A stretch of 58,583 bases of DNA from Candidatus Gastranaerophilales bacterium (GTDB taxonomy: Bacteria > Cyanobacteriota > Vampirovibrionia > Gastranaerophilales > Gastranaerophilaceae). Where the stretch lies: positions 1-58,583 of the forward strand of contig CALVEM010000013.1 of the NCBI GenBank assembly GCA_944326605.1, read 5' to 3'. Below, one piece after another: positions 27,518-36,755 of the stretch. The notes beneath the pieces are model-generated. The model saw only the letters and a list, made by a program, of their open reading frames with translations, ran no database searches and was not told the origin of the DNA. Made by a program: the position numbers and the translations under genes. Each line of letters begins with the position of its first letter. The first letter of the stretch is position 1.

Positions 27518-27967
27518 ATGGCAAAACTTAATATAGTTTTATATGAGCCGGAAATCCCGCAAAATACCGGCAATATTGCAAGACTTTGCGCCTGTACCGG
27601 AGCAAGTCTTTATTTAGTCGGCAAACTCGGATTTTCACTCTCCAGCAAATATACAAAACGTGCAGGATTAGACTACTGGGATAGTGTTGATTTACACAAA
27701 ATTGATACAATGGAAGAATTGCTGAAAGCAAATGAGTGTGCTAATTTTTACTATCTGACAACAAAAACAAAAAAATTATACACTGATATTAAATTTCAAG
27801 AGGGCGATTTTATTGTTTTCGGACCGGAAACAAGAGGATTGCCCGAAATTTATGTTAAAGACAAAAATGCTTTAACAATTCCGATGAAAGAAGGACAAAG
27901 AAGCCTTAATCTTTCAAACTCTGTTGCAATTGTTGCCTATGAGGTTATAAGACAAAATGGACTATAA
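27518..27967 (+). CDS. trmL: tRNA (cytidine/uridine-34 2'-O) methyltransferase TrmL
   Basis: This 149-residue SPOUT-class enzyme has the knot motifs NIVLYEPEIPQNTGNIARL, FGPETRGLPEIYV and IPMKEGQRSLNLSNSVAIV. It methylates the wobble ribose of some leucine tRNAs. It is coupled to its neighbours, with a 2-base gap upstream and an 11-base overlap with nnrD. Confidence 0.94.
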   Translation: MAKLNIVLYEPEIPQNTGNIARLCACTGASLYLVGKLGFSLSSKYTKRAGLDYWDSVDLHKIDTMEELLKANECANFYYLTTKTKKLYTDIKFQEGDFIVFGPETRGLPEIYVKDKNALTIPMKEGQRSLNLSNSVAIVAYEVIRQNGL

Positions 27968-28778
27968 ACTTCCTAAAATGCCAAATCGGTCTGAAAACTC
28001 CAACAAAGGAACTTTCGGAAAAATTTTGAATATTTCAGGATCCCAATATATGACAGGCGCCGCTTATCTTTCCTCTGTTTCTGCATTAAAAATCGGCGCA
28101 GGCTATGTAGAGCTTGCTAGTCATGAAAATGTATTAAAAGCTGCAGCTTCCTATACCCCTGAAATTGTTCTTGCTCCTGTTGAAAAAATTCCCGAATTAT
28201 TAAAACAGGCTACTGTTTTACTTATAGGCTGCGGGCTTTCGACTACTGATAAGGCAAAATCCGTCTTCTACAACACAATAGAACAACGAGGAGATATTCC
28301 TACCGTAATAGACGCTGACGGATTGAATATTTTAGCCCAAACAGATTTTTCATTTGACGGGAACGTAATTTTAACCCCGCATCCAAAAGAAGCCTCAAGA
28401 CTTTTAAGCTGTACACTTGAAGATGTTCTTGAGAATTTCGACAATTCCGCCAGAAAAATTTCTCTAAAATACAACTGCATAACCGTCTTAAAATCGCACA
28501 GAACAGTTGTAACATCTGCTGACGGAGAAATATATCATAACACAACGGGAAACAGTGCGCTTGCAAAAGCCGGCAGCGGAGATGTACTTGCCGGAATGAT
28601 TGCAGGACTTCTTGCTCAGAAAATGCCCGTTTTTGAAGCTGCAGTTCTCGGGGTATATCTTCACGGATTGGCGGGAGATCTTGCAAAAGAAGACCTGACT
28701 GCTTACGGCGTTCTTGCCTCCGATACAGTCAGGTACATTCCTTATGCTATAAAATCTTTATTAACCAAAAATATTTAA
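27957..28778 (+). CDS. nnrD: ADP-dependent NAD(P)H-hydrate dehydratase
   Basis: The 273-residue ribokinase-like protein repairs hydrated NAD(P)H. Typical segments are GAAYLSSVSALKIGAGYVEL, DADGLNIL, LTPHPKEASRLL and AGSGDVLAGMIAGLLAQ. It is the single-domain form without the fused NnrE epimerase. Its end overlaps the convergent small gene by 18 bases. Confidence 0.9.
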   Translation: MDYKLPKMPNRSENSNKGTFGKILNISGSQYMTGAAYLSSVSALKIGAGYVELASHENVLKAAASYTPEIVLAPVEKIPELLKQATVLLIGCGLSTTDKAKSVFYNTIEQRGDIPTVIDADGLNILAQTDFSFDGNVILTPHPKEASRLLSCTLEDVLENFDNSARKISLKYNCITVLKSHRTVVTSADGEIYHNTTGNSALAKAGSGDVLAGMIAGLLAQKMPVFEAAVLGVYLHGLAGDLAKEDLTAYGVLASDTVRYIPYAIKSLLTKNI

Positions 28779-29000
28779 TCCGCTGATTTTTGAGTTTTCC
28801 GACATTAGTTTAAAATTGTCTAAAATAGGAGCATAGGGACTTGTATAGTTAACATTTTCAACCTTGACAGCATCCAAATTTTTTACATTTAGTTTCGGCA
28901 AAATAGAAGATGCTTTAATAACTTCAGGCAACTTTTCAGTCTTTTTTAATCCGGCTGTCAACATTGTTTCTCTGCCAGTAAATGAAACTTTATTTATCAT
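28761..29000 (-). CDS. Small protein of unknown function (79 aa)
   Basis: The ATG is preceded by AGGAG at good spacing, which supports translation. The protein opens MINKVSFTGRE and is otherwise polar, with no membrane segment. Openings of this type are frequent among small proteins in the presumed lineage. No function can be given. Confidence 0.6.
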   Translation of the reverse strand: MINKVSFTGRETMLTAGLKKTEKLPEVIKASSILPKLNVKNLDAVKVENVNYTSPYAPILDNFKLMSENSKISGLNIFG

Positions 29001-29139
29001 GATATTTTCTCCTTTTTGTTTTTTATTGGGGTAACAATTACACTCATTATTAATACTTCTAAAGAATTAAAATTGCTACCATATACAAATAATATTTACA
29101 ATAGTTAATATAATGATAATAGTAATTAAATATAAAAAA

Positions 29140-30270
29140 TTAGCAATTAGCCAGCTTACCTAGTACAACCCGCTTAGACGCGCCTGTACATGACGGAAGA
29201 TTATTAGGGATATTATAATACGTACAATACCCCAAAAGAGCAAAAGCCATGACTTCTTTAAAGTTATTTGAAATTCCGTAAGCTTCATGAGTTTTTAAAT
29301 CAATGTGTTTAGGCAAATAATGACGTAAAAATTTCATTAAAACGGGGTTATAAGCACCGCCGCCGCCAATAATTACTTCTTTTACATCAATATCAGGATA
29401 GATAAATCTTTCATAAGCGGTAGTAATAGTCTTCGCGGTCAATGCAGTAGCGGTTGCGATAATATCTTCAGGCTTTTTGGGGGCAAAACGCAATGCATTT
29501 TCAATATACTCAGCAGAAAAATACTCCCTTCCCGTAGTTTTTGGTGGATTTTTAAAATAGTATTCATCCTGCATAAGGCATTCAAGCCAGCTTTCAGAAA
29601 CTTTACCTGAATTCGCAATTTTTCCGTCCCTGTCATAGGGTAATTCAAAATATTTATTTGTGCAGTAATCAATCATTATATTTCCAAGCCCTGTATCAAA
29701 TCCAAATGTCGGAAAATCATTTGATATGACTGTTACATTGGAAATTCCACCGATATTTTGCACCAGAATATTTTTCTTTAACGGTTTAAACCATTTTTCA
29801 TCGGCAAAACAAACTAAAGGAGCACCTTGCCCGCCTGCTGCGATATCTGCCTCTCTGAAATTAGATATTGTTAAACATCCTGTTTCACGTGCTATAACAG
29901 AACTTTCTCCAATCTGTAAAGTACTTTTCAGAGATATTTTATCTAATTTTTCATCAAACGGGAAATGAAAAATTGTCTGCCCGTGACTTGCTATAAAATC
30001 AGGTTTACCGTGTTCTTCTATCAACACTTTACACGCATCAGCAAAACAATGTCCTATCGCGAAATTCATCTGACAGATATCTTTTACAGACAAATTTCCG
30101 GAAAATAACTGGAATATTTTTGCTTTTATGTGTTCGGGGTATTTATAATTAATTCCGGATATAAGCTTAACAGACATATCAGGATGAACTTCGCACAGAC
30201 CGGCATCAATACTGTCGCATGAAGTTCCTGACATTAAACCTATAACAAGCTTTGTTTCTAATTCTTCCAT
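29140..30270 (-). CDS. anmK: Anhydro-N-acetylmuramic acid kinase
   Basis: AnmK opens the anhydro ring of recycled MurNAc and phosphorylates it, returning cell-wall sugars to metabolism. The 376-residue protein has the ATP site GLMSGTSCDSIDAGL, FDTGLGNIMID with a catalytic Asp, and VIIGGGGAYNPVLM. Other cell-wall genes in the window (gatD, dacB) fit such a pathway. A terminator-like hairpin lies about 20 bases upstream of its start. Confidence 0.95.
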   Translation of the reverse strand: MEELETKLVIGLMSGTSCDSIDAGLCEVHPDMSVKLISGINYKYPEHIKAKIFQLFSGNLSVKDICQMNFAIGHCFADACKVLIEEHGKPDFIASHGQTIFHFPFDEKLDKISLKSTLQIGESSVIARETGCLTISNFREADIAAGGQGAPLVCFADEKWFKPLKKNILVQNIGGISNVTVISNDFPTFGFDTGLGNIMIDYCTNKYFELPYDRDGKIANSGKVSESWLECLMQDEYYFKNPPKTTGREYFSAEYIENALRFAPKKPEDIIATATALTAKTITTAYERFIYPDIDVKEVIIGGGGAYNPVLMKFLRHYLPKHIDLKTHEAYGISNNFKEVMAFALLGYCTYYNIPNNLPSCTGASKRVVLGKLANC

Positions 30271-30284
30271 AAATTATATAATAT

Positions 30285-30310
30285 AAAAAAGCTTGCGATT
30301 AAGCAAGCTT
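30285..30310 (-). terminator. Terminator-like hairpin upstream of anmK
   Basis: AAGCTTGC and GCAAGCTT form a perfect 8-bp stem with a 6-base loop, followed on the minus strand by six T. It faces transcripts entering anmK from upstream, so it could be an attenuator or the end of a small RNA. Confidence 0.6.
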
Positions 30311-30572
30311 ATCTTTTTAAATTACAACTATCCTCCTATCCCCTTAAAAATCTTTTTTAAATCCCCTAAAATAAAAAAAATCCCTAATCATACTGCACTT
30401 ATACTGTACGCTTCTAATCTTTTATCATCTTCCTCTCAAGGATTTAAGCCATCACCTCTTTTTCTGAATAAACATTTAATTTTTATAACTATCCGCCGCT
30501 ATTCTTATACATTTACGGGGAGGGAATTATCTGTATCCCTTACAAAATTCAATGTAAAACTAAGTAACATAT

Positions 30573-30601
30573 TTGACAAGTAAAAAAAAATAAAATAAAA
30601 T
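30573..30601 (+). promoter_or_regulatory. Sigma-70 promoter upstream of the WYL genes
   Basis: TTGACA (30573-30578) and TAAAAT (30596-30601) are separated by exactly 17 bases, matching the consensus closely. Transcription would run toward the WYL genes with a long leader. Confidence 0.6.
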
Positions 30602-30785
30602 TTACAATTGACCATGCCCCTAATAACATCAACGAAAAATTCAAGTTCTTAAATCTTAATGAAGAAAATTTAATGAAATTACGTAAAAAAATACAAAAAA
30701 ATATTTGACATTGATTATTTTTAGAATTAAGCATGCCTCTTGCCCATGCCTGCAATTTTATAGTAATATAAATTAGGGAAGAATA

Positions 30786-31730
30786 ATGAAAGAATTTTTA
30801 AAAAATCAAAAAGTAACATATAATTTAATGTCCTTCACCGGATATAAAGCTTTGATTTTATTCTCTCTGTTGTCTGACGGACCAAAATCATACAGTGAGA
30901 TTTGTGAATATTTTTTAAAACATCCTTATCTTAGAGAAAAAATATCTATTGATACTTTAAGAGTCTACATAAATTCTCTAAAAAGAATCGGCTGTGAAGT
31001 CAAGAGAGTAAGAGGCGAAGACAAAATATCCAGATATATAATACTTTCTAATCCATTTGAACTTAAACTATCACCTGAACAAATCCAGAGTGTTACGAAA
31101 GTCTATAAAAGCATTGTTAAGCAAATGGACATTCTGGAACTCCTTGCAATGGATAACTTCTTTGAAAGAATCGGAAGATATATAAAAAATGAAAAATTCA
31201 TAACGGATATGAAAAAAATTTCTATGCTGAATGACATAGATAAAAACCTTTTAAAAGACTTGCTTGACTGTTGTGACAAAAAAGAACAGATTGTAATAAA
31301 TTATAATTCTCCAAATACAGGCAAAAAAGATATTGAAATTATTGCAGACAAAATAGAAATATCCAACGGCAAAATATATCTTTACGGTATAGGGTTTGAA
31401 TACAAACAGTATGGTAGTTTCCTGTTAAACAGGATTAACAATATAAAAGAAATTAAACTTGAAAAGACTATTCCGGACGATTTACAGGTCATCCGTGTAA
31501 TATACGAATTAAACCGTGAACCTGATAAAATCGCGCTAAATGATAATGAAAAAATTATCGGACAAAATAAAAATAAAACAGTAATAGAAGTTGTAACATC
31601 AAATGAATTCTTATTAAGACAAAGATTACTTGAATACGGACCTTCATGCAAAATTATTCATCCTGACGACTTCAAAAACAAATTTGTTGAACTTTTGAAA
31701 GATATGAAAGCGGGGTATTATTGTGACTAA
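30786..31730 (+). CDS. WYL-domain transcriptional regulator (first of a pair)
   Basis: The 314-residue protein has an N-terminal helix-turn-helix region (about 10-90), a WYL-like domain with IYLYGIGFEYKQYGSFLLNRINNIKEI, and a C-terminal WCX-like region (VVTSNEFLLRQRLLEYGPSCKII). WYL proteins bind nucleic acid or nucleotide ligands and regulate DNA-damage or defence genes. Its stop overlaps the second WYL gene by 8 bases. The two resemble a PafB-PafC-like pair and lie directly upstream of dnaE. Confidence 0.75.
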   Translation: MKEFLKNQKVTYNLMSFTGYKALILFSLLSDGPKSYSEICEYFLKHPYLREKISIDTLRVYINSLKRIGCEVKRVRGEDKISRYIILSNPFELKLSPEQIQSVTKVYKSIVKQMDILELLAMDNFFERIGRYIKNEKFITDMKKISMLNDIDKNLLKDLLDCCDKKEQIVINYNSPNTGKKDIEIIADKIEISNGKIYLYGIGFEYKQYGSFLLNRINNIKEIKLEKTIPDDLQVIRVIYELNREPDKIALNDNEKIIGQNKNKTVIEVVTSNEFLLRQRLLEYGPSCKIIHPDDFKNKFVELLKDMKAGYYCD

Positions 31731-32652
31731 AAAGTTAACAGAAAAATACAATGATGCCTGTATAAAACTGTTTGAATTCTTAAAAATGCTTTATCAGGGG
31801 GATGTTGAATTTAAAAGGGTAATAAACCATTTTTCTGACGGAGAATACAACGGAAAATCAAATACACATGTTACATTAAATAAATACCTCAATGCCATGA
31901 AAATATTTGGGATAAAAGTAAAAAAAATCAATGGCAAATACAGAATGTACAACTCTCCATATAAACTAAAGTTTGACCTTGATGATTTAAAAAGTATTAA
32001 ATGCTTGAAACAGGCCGGAGAGCTTTTACCTGACGGTAAAACCAAGACAAATTTTGAATCTTTTATAAGAGCACTGGAAATACGGTTTGATGAATCTGCT
32101 CAAAGCATTTGTCAGGTGGAAAACAGTACACAAAACCTTTATCTGGAATTTGCGAATTCAGAAATTACTGATCAGCTGCAATACTGTATGAAATTGTGTC
32201 ACGATAAGCAAAAATTAGAATTAATCTTTACTAATGAAAAAGGTGAAGAAATTAATCTTTTATGTTCGCCTGTTGAACAAATCTATCAGAAAAGGAAACT
32301 TTGCCTGAAAGTTCTTGGGAACAACGGGACAAGAGTTTATGATATTCCGATTGATAATATAAAATCAATAAAACAGTTACCGATAGCATCATCAACACAG
32401 GCAATTCCCACAACTGTTGTTTACAGAATTAAAAACAGACTTGCAAAAAATTATAAAATTCGTGAATGGGAAAGAGTAGATAAGATTGAATATGACGGAA
32501 GTCATATTATTGTCAACAAAAATGAAGATTTAAATCTGCTTGTTCAAAGATTAATGCGATATGGAACACAGTGTACAATAATTTCACCTAAATTTTTAAA
32601 AGAAGAGATGATCGAACGCATTAATGATACTTTAAAAAATTATGAAGAATAA
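31723..32652 (+). CDS. WYL-domain transcriptional regulator (second of a pair)
   Basis: This 309-residue paralogue has the same layout: a winged-helix N terminus with NTHVTLNKYLNAMKIFGIKVKKI, a WYL-like core (KRKLCLKVLGNNGTRVYDIPIDNIKSIK) and a WCX end (LVQRLMRYGTQCTII). It starts GTG inside the end of the first gene, so both are made together and may form a heterodimer. dnaE begins 52 bases downstream. Confidence 0.75.
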   Translation: MTKKLTEKYNDACIKLFEFLKMLYQGDVEFKRVINHFSDGEYNGKSNTHVTLNKYLNAMKIFGIKVKKINGKYRMYNSPYKLKFDLDDLKSIKCLKQAGELLPDGKTKTNFESFIRALEIRFDESAQSICQVENSTQNLYLEFANSEITDQLQYCMKLCHDKQKLELIFTNEKGEEINLLCSPVEQIYQKRKLCLKVLGNNGTRVYDIPIDNIKSIKQLPIASSTQAIPTTVVYRIKNRLAKNYKIREWERVDKIEYDGSHIIVNKNEDLNLLVQRLMRYGTQCTIISPKFLKEEMIERINDTLKNYEE

Positions 32653-32704
32653 CATTCTTTAACATTCAATTTTTTTTAAAAATTTACTGTGTTAAAATTT
32701 TGAT

Positions 32705-35700
32705 ATGGACAAGGACACTCAATTTGTACCGCTTCATCTGCACAGCGAATTTTCACTGCTGGACGGAGCGATAAAACTCAAAGAGCTTTGTAATTTTGCA
32801 AAAGAAAATAATATGCCTGCCGTTGCAATAACCGATCACGGAGTTATGTACGGTGCGCTTGATTTATACCTGGAAGCAAAAGAAGCAGGGATTAAACCCA
32901 TTATAGGGTGTGAATTTTATGTTCATAACGGAGATATAACAGAGCGCGATCCGAATAATAACCCCAGATATCACCTTATACTTCTGGCAAAAAATAATGA
33001 AGGCTACATGAACCTTGTAAAACTAGCGTCAGACGCAGCTTGCAAGGGATTTTATATGAAACCGAGAATAAATTTTGAAATGCTGCAAAAACACCACGAA
33101 GGTATTATCTGCTGTTCCGCATGCCTTGGCGGAGAAGTTTTGCAAAACCTCCTCAAAGGCGACTATGAAGAAGCAAAAACTGTTGCAAAACGCTACAAAG
33201 ATTTGTTCGGGGATGATTACTACATTGAGCTTCAAGATCACGGGCTGGAAGAGCAGAAAAGAACTAATCCTGATTTAATCAAAATCGCGAAAGAACTCGG
33301 AATCAAAATGATTATCACAAACGATTCCCACTATCTGAGAAAAGAAGATGCCGACTGGCATGACACACTTCTTTGCATGCAGACCCAGTCAATGAAAGAT
33401 GAAGAAAACCGCTTTCACTTCCCTAATAACGAATTCTATGTCAAAACAGTTTCTGAGATGCGCGATGCTTTCAAATGGATGGATTCCGAAACTTTCGATG
33501 AATGTATTAAAAACACCGTTGATATTGCGGAGCAATGCCATGTAACAATAAAATGGGAAGCTCCTTTGCCAGATTTTCCAGTACCTCCTAATCATACAAC
33601 AGATTCATATCTTGAAGAACTTGTTCAGCAAGGGTTAAAAAGAAAATATGGCGAAGAAAATATTACACCGGAACTAAAAGAACGCGTAAAATACGAATTA
33701 AGTATTATCGAAAAAATGGGATTTTCGGCATATTTTCTTATAACATGGGATTTTATACATTATGCCAAAACCCATGATATTCCTGTAGGCCCGGGAAGAG
33801 GTTCGGCTGCAGGTTCTGTTGTTGCTTATGCCCTTGATATTACAGATCTTGACCCTATACGCCATCATCTGTTGTTTGAGAGATTTTTAAACCCTGAGCG
33901 TTTCAGCATGCCTGATATTGATACAGATTTTTGTATTGAAAAACGCGGTGAAGTCATTGACTACGTTGTAAAAAAATACGGCGAAGATAAAGTTTGCCAG
34001 ATTATTACATTCAACACACTTGCCGCGCGCAACGCATTCAAAAGTGTTGCAAGAGTATTCGGCATGGAATATGCAAAAAGCAACAAAACTGCATCTTTGA
34101 TTGAAGACACAATTGAAGGTTCAATGATTGAAGGTTCGGAGCTTAAAAACCTATACGATACAGATCCAGAAATTAAACGTGTAATTGATACGGCAAAATG
34201 CGTTGAAGGTATCAAATGCGGTATAGGCATGCACGCAGCAGGTGTTATCATTTCATACAAACCGCTTGACCAGATTGTACCTGTTCAGCCCTCAAAAGAC
34301 GGAATTATCATAACCCAGTATCACAGAGAGATTTTAGAAAAAATGAAGCTTTTGAAAATGGACTTTCTCGGGCTTCGAAATCTTACAATGATACATAAAA
34401 CCGTCAAGCTTGTTAAAAGATGTCAGGGAATTGATGTTGATATTAACCACATTCCGCTGGATGATAAACCGACATACGACATGCTTGTGCGCGGAGAAAC
34501 AGTAGGCGTTTTCCAGCTTGAATCTTCCGGCATGACAAGTCTTGTGAAGAAATTAAAACCTGACGTTTTTGAAGATTTAGGCGCTTTAGTTGCCTTATTC
34601 AGACCCGGTCCTTTAGGTTCAGGCATGGTTGATGACTTTGTTGAGAGAAAACATGGTCGTCAGGCTATTACTTATGCACACCCCAGACTTGAACCTATCC
34701 TGAAAGATACCTACGGAACAATGGTATATCAGGAACAGATTATGCAAATCTTTCAGGTAATGGCTGATTATTCGCTCGGTCAGGCCGATCAGGTGCGCCG
34801 TATGATGGGGCACAAAGACCCTGTGGCAATGGCTGCCCAAAAAGATAAACTCGTTCAGGGTTCTGCAAAATACGGCATGAAAAAAGAAGATGCGGAAGAT
34901 TTATTTGAAAAAATAGAAAACTTCGCGCAATACTGTTTTAACCGCGCGCATTCATCAGCTTACGCATTTGTAGCATATCAGACAGCCTATTTAAAATGTC
35001 ATTACCCTGTTGAATATCTCTCCGCACTTTTATCAAGCGTTGCAGGAGATCAGGATAAAACTCAGGCTTATATTGAAGAAGCTTTAAAATACGGAATAAA
35101 AGTTCTTCCGCCGGATATCAATAAATCCTATCTGGAATACGCACCTGACGGTCATAACATACGCTTCGGACTGGCTTCAATCAAGCAGGTCGGAGAAGGC
35201 GTTATTGAAGAAATAATTAAGGAACGTGAAGAAAACGGCGAATATAAATCAATTTATGACTACATAAAACGTCTGGATACAAAATGCTCAAACAAAAAAA
35301 CTCTGGAAGGTTTAATTAAAGCAGGAGCGTTCGCATCAATTGAAAAAAGCCGTAAACAACTCTGGGATAATATTGAATATATCACTTCAACTGCCTCAAA
35401 AGAATCAAAAGCAAAAGAATCCGGTCAGGGCAGCTTATTTGACATGTTAGGCGACACAGCAGAAATTGATGATGCGAAATTCAAACTTGCAGGCTCGGAT
35501 GAAGAATATGATGCAAGGACGCTCCAAAATTTCGAAAAAGAATTTCTGGGATTTTACGTTACAAGCCATCCGCTTTCTACAATCAGAGATAAATTACCTT
35601 TCTTAATGACACATAAAATCTCTGAAATTCATGAATTACCTAATGATAAAATTGTTACAATATGCGGTCTTGTAACAACAATGAGACAGATTCCAACCAA

Positions 35701-36187
35701 AAAAGACCCTACAAAATTTATAAGATTTTTAACAATAGAGGATTTATCAGGGAAAATTGAAGCTATAGCATTTAACGGGAAAATTGCGGAATACGGGGAT
35801 ATTTTGCAAAGCGAACAGCGAGTAATTATATCGGGCAAAGTAAACCGCAGATCAGATGATGAACCGCCTTCAATCATAATTGATACAGTAAAAACCGTCG
35901 ATAACTCAAATATTTTTACTATAACACTTCTCGATGATTTCAAGTTTGAAGAAGTAGTTCTGCTTAAAAATATTCTCTGCCAGCATTCCGGCTCAGATCC
36001 AGTAATGTTTAAACTTAAAGATTTTGATGAAGATGTAAAAATCCTTGCAGCATCAATTTTCTGGGTAGAAAGTACAAATGATCTTGTTAATCAATTAAAA
36101 AAACAATTCCCCGACAGACTTGAAATAGATGTCCGTTCAATGGACTCAAACGATAAAGAAGGGAACGAAGAAGCTGTTGCCGTATAA
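32705..36187 (+). CDS. dnaE: DNA polymerase III alpha subunit
   Basis: The 1160-residue replicative polymerase starts with a PHP domain (LHLHSEFSLLDGA), followed by the catalytic region with GPGRGSAAGSVVAYALDIT and PDIDTDF. Next come the helix-hairpin-helix and beta-binding regions and a C-terminal OB fold (KIVTICGLVTTMRQIPTKK). It copies the chromosome in the cytoplasmic replisome. The type is DnaE rather than PolC. The ATG sits at 32705, 52 bases after the second WYL gene. Confidence 0.97.
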   Translation: MDKDTQFVPLHLHSEFSLLDGAIKLKELCNFAKENNMPAVAITDHGVMYGALDLYLEAKEAGIKPIIGCEFYVHNGDITERDPNNNPRYHLILLAKNNEGYMNLVKLASDAACKGFYMKPRINFEMLQKHHEGIICCSACLGGEVLQNLLKGDYEEAKTVAKRYKDLFGDDYYIELQDHGLEEQKRTNPDLIKIAKELGIKMIITNDSHYLRKEDADWHDTLLCMQTQSMKDEENRFHFPNNEFYVKTVSEMRDAFKWMDSETFDECIKNTVDIAEQCHVTIKWEAPLPDFPVPPNHTTDSYLEELVQQGLKRKYGEENITPELKERVKYELSIIEKMGFSAYFLITWDFIHYAKTHDIPVGPGRGSAAGSVVAYALDITDLDPIRHHLLFERFLNPERFSMPDIDTDFCIEKRGEVIDYVVKKYGEDKVCQIITFNTLAARNAFKSVARVFGMEYAKSNKTASLIEDTIEGSMIEGSELKNLYDTDPEIKRVIDTAKCVEGIKCGIGMHAAGVIISYKPLDQIVPVQPSKDGIIITQYHREILEKMKLLKMDFLGLRNLTMIHKTVKLVKRCQGIDVDINHIPLDDKPTYDMLVRGETVGVFQLESSGMTSLVKKLKPDVFEDLGALVALFRPGPLGSGMVDDFVERKHGRQAITYAHPRLEPILKDTYGTMVYQEQIMQIFQVMADYSLGQADQVRRMMGHKDPVAMAAQKDKLVQGSAKYGMKKEDAEDLFEKIENFAQYCFNRAHSSAYAFVAYQTAYLKCHYPVEYLSALLSSVAGDQDKTQAYIEEALKYGIKVLPPDINKSYLEYAPDGHNIRFGLASIKQVGEGVIEEIIKEREENGEYKSIYDYIKRLDTKCSNKKTLEGLIKAGAFASIEKSRKQLWDNIEYITSTASKESKAKESGQGSLFDMLGDTAEIDDAKFKLAGSDEEYDARTLQNFEKEFLGFYVTSHPLSTIRDKLPFLMTHKISEIHELPNDKIVTICGLVTTMRQIPTKKDPTKFIRFLTIEDLSGKIEAIAFNGKIAEYGDILQSEQRVIISGKVNRRSDDEPPSIIIDTVKTVDNSNIFTITLLDDFKFEEVVLLKNILCQHSGSDPVMFKLKDFDEDVKILAASIFWVESTNDLVNQLKKQFPDRLEIDVRSMDSNDKEGNEEAVAV

Positions 36188-36437
36188 ACAATGGACTTAT
36201 ATCACAATTTGTAGGGTGGGATAAGCGAAGCGTTCCCACAAAACCAGTTATGTCATTCCTGAACTTGTTTCGAAATACTTCAGGGATTAACTGTTATAAG
36301 ATGCTAAAACTCGGAGGTCAATCCGACGTTCAGCATGACATTGTTACCGATAGTTGGAATAAACTGCAATATAAGTCCCATAAAAAAAACACTTGCAAAA
36401 AAAAAATGTTTATGCAATACTAAAGAAGTAACCCAAT
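36188..36437. repeat. Repeat-rich gap between dnaE and tRNA-Gly
   Basis: The stretch contains a hairpin (GTGGGATAAGCG/GCGTTCCCAC near 36215-36239) and a degenerate dispersed palindrome (GTCATTCCTGAACTTG, 36252-36267). An inverted copy of the GTCAATCCGACGTTCAGCAT repeat lies at 36316-36342. No protein gene is evident. Confidence 0.55.
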
Positions 36438-36512
36438 GCGGGGGTAATTCAGTGGTAGAATGCTTCCTTGCCAAGGAAGATGTCGCGAGTTCGAGCCTCG
36501 TCTCCCGCTCCA
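36438..36512 (+). tRNA. tRNA-Gly (anticodon GCC), CCA encoded
   Basis: The acceptor GCGGGGG pairs with CTCCCGC, the anticodon stem CTTCC/GGAAG encloses TTGCCAA giving GCC, and the T arm is GTTCGAGCC. The discriminator T precedes an encoded CCA. Confidence 0.95.
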
Positions 36513-36518
36513 TAAAGA

Positions 36519-36545
36519 AGCTCCACCATAGGTGGGGCTTTTTTA
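36519..36545 (+). terminator. Terminator after tRNA-Gly(GCC)
   Basis: A 9-bp stem AGCTCCACC/GGTGGGGCT with a 3-base loop is followed by a run of T, 7 bases beyond the tRNA. Confidence 0.85.
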
Positions 36546-36755
36546 TGGACAAAGATAATGACAGGAACTCGCCAATTGCGCAGTTCGGCGGATTTGCGGA
36601 CAGATGGCATGAGCGAAGCGAACAAATCCGGATAGCGAACGGAACGAGCCGGCTAAGCCGCAGGCTTAAAGGTGAGTATCCGTGAGCGTGGAGCAAATCC
36701 AAGGCAAGCCTCGTCTCCTGTTAATTAAATTAAATTTATTTTTGGGGATTATATA
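36546..36755. repeat. tRNA-Gly(GCC)-derived remnant with duplicated 3' end
   Basis: The 12 bases AGCCTCGTCTCC from the tRNA 3' arm (36494-36505) reappear at 36707-36718. The intervening sequence holds short repeated words such as GAGCGAAGCGAAC and CAAATCC. It resembles a decayed element once inserted at the tRNA end. Confidence 0.5.

Larger units (their letters stand above)
30271..30785. other. 515-bp gene-free region before the WYL genes
   Basis: No convincing protein-coding frame is present; the open frames here lack ribosome sites and family features. It contains a terminator-like hairpin (30285-30310), a good plus-strand promoter (30573-30601) and a second weaker one near 30740-30764 close to the first WYL gene. 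Part of the minus strand may encode a small RNA. Confidence 0.5.

Noticed and set aside
30293-30583. Plus-strand 96-codon open frame in the gap before the WYL genes
   Set aside because: No ribosome site, low-complexity composition, and it begins inside the terminator-like hairpin.
36304-36702. Minus-strand open frame across tRNA-Gly(GCC)
   Set aside because: It runs through a clear tRNA gene and repeats and shows no family features.
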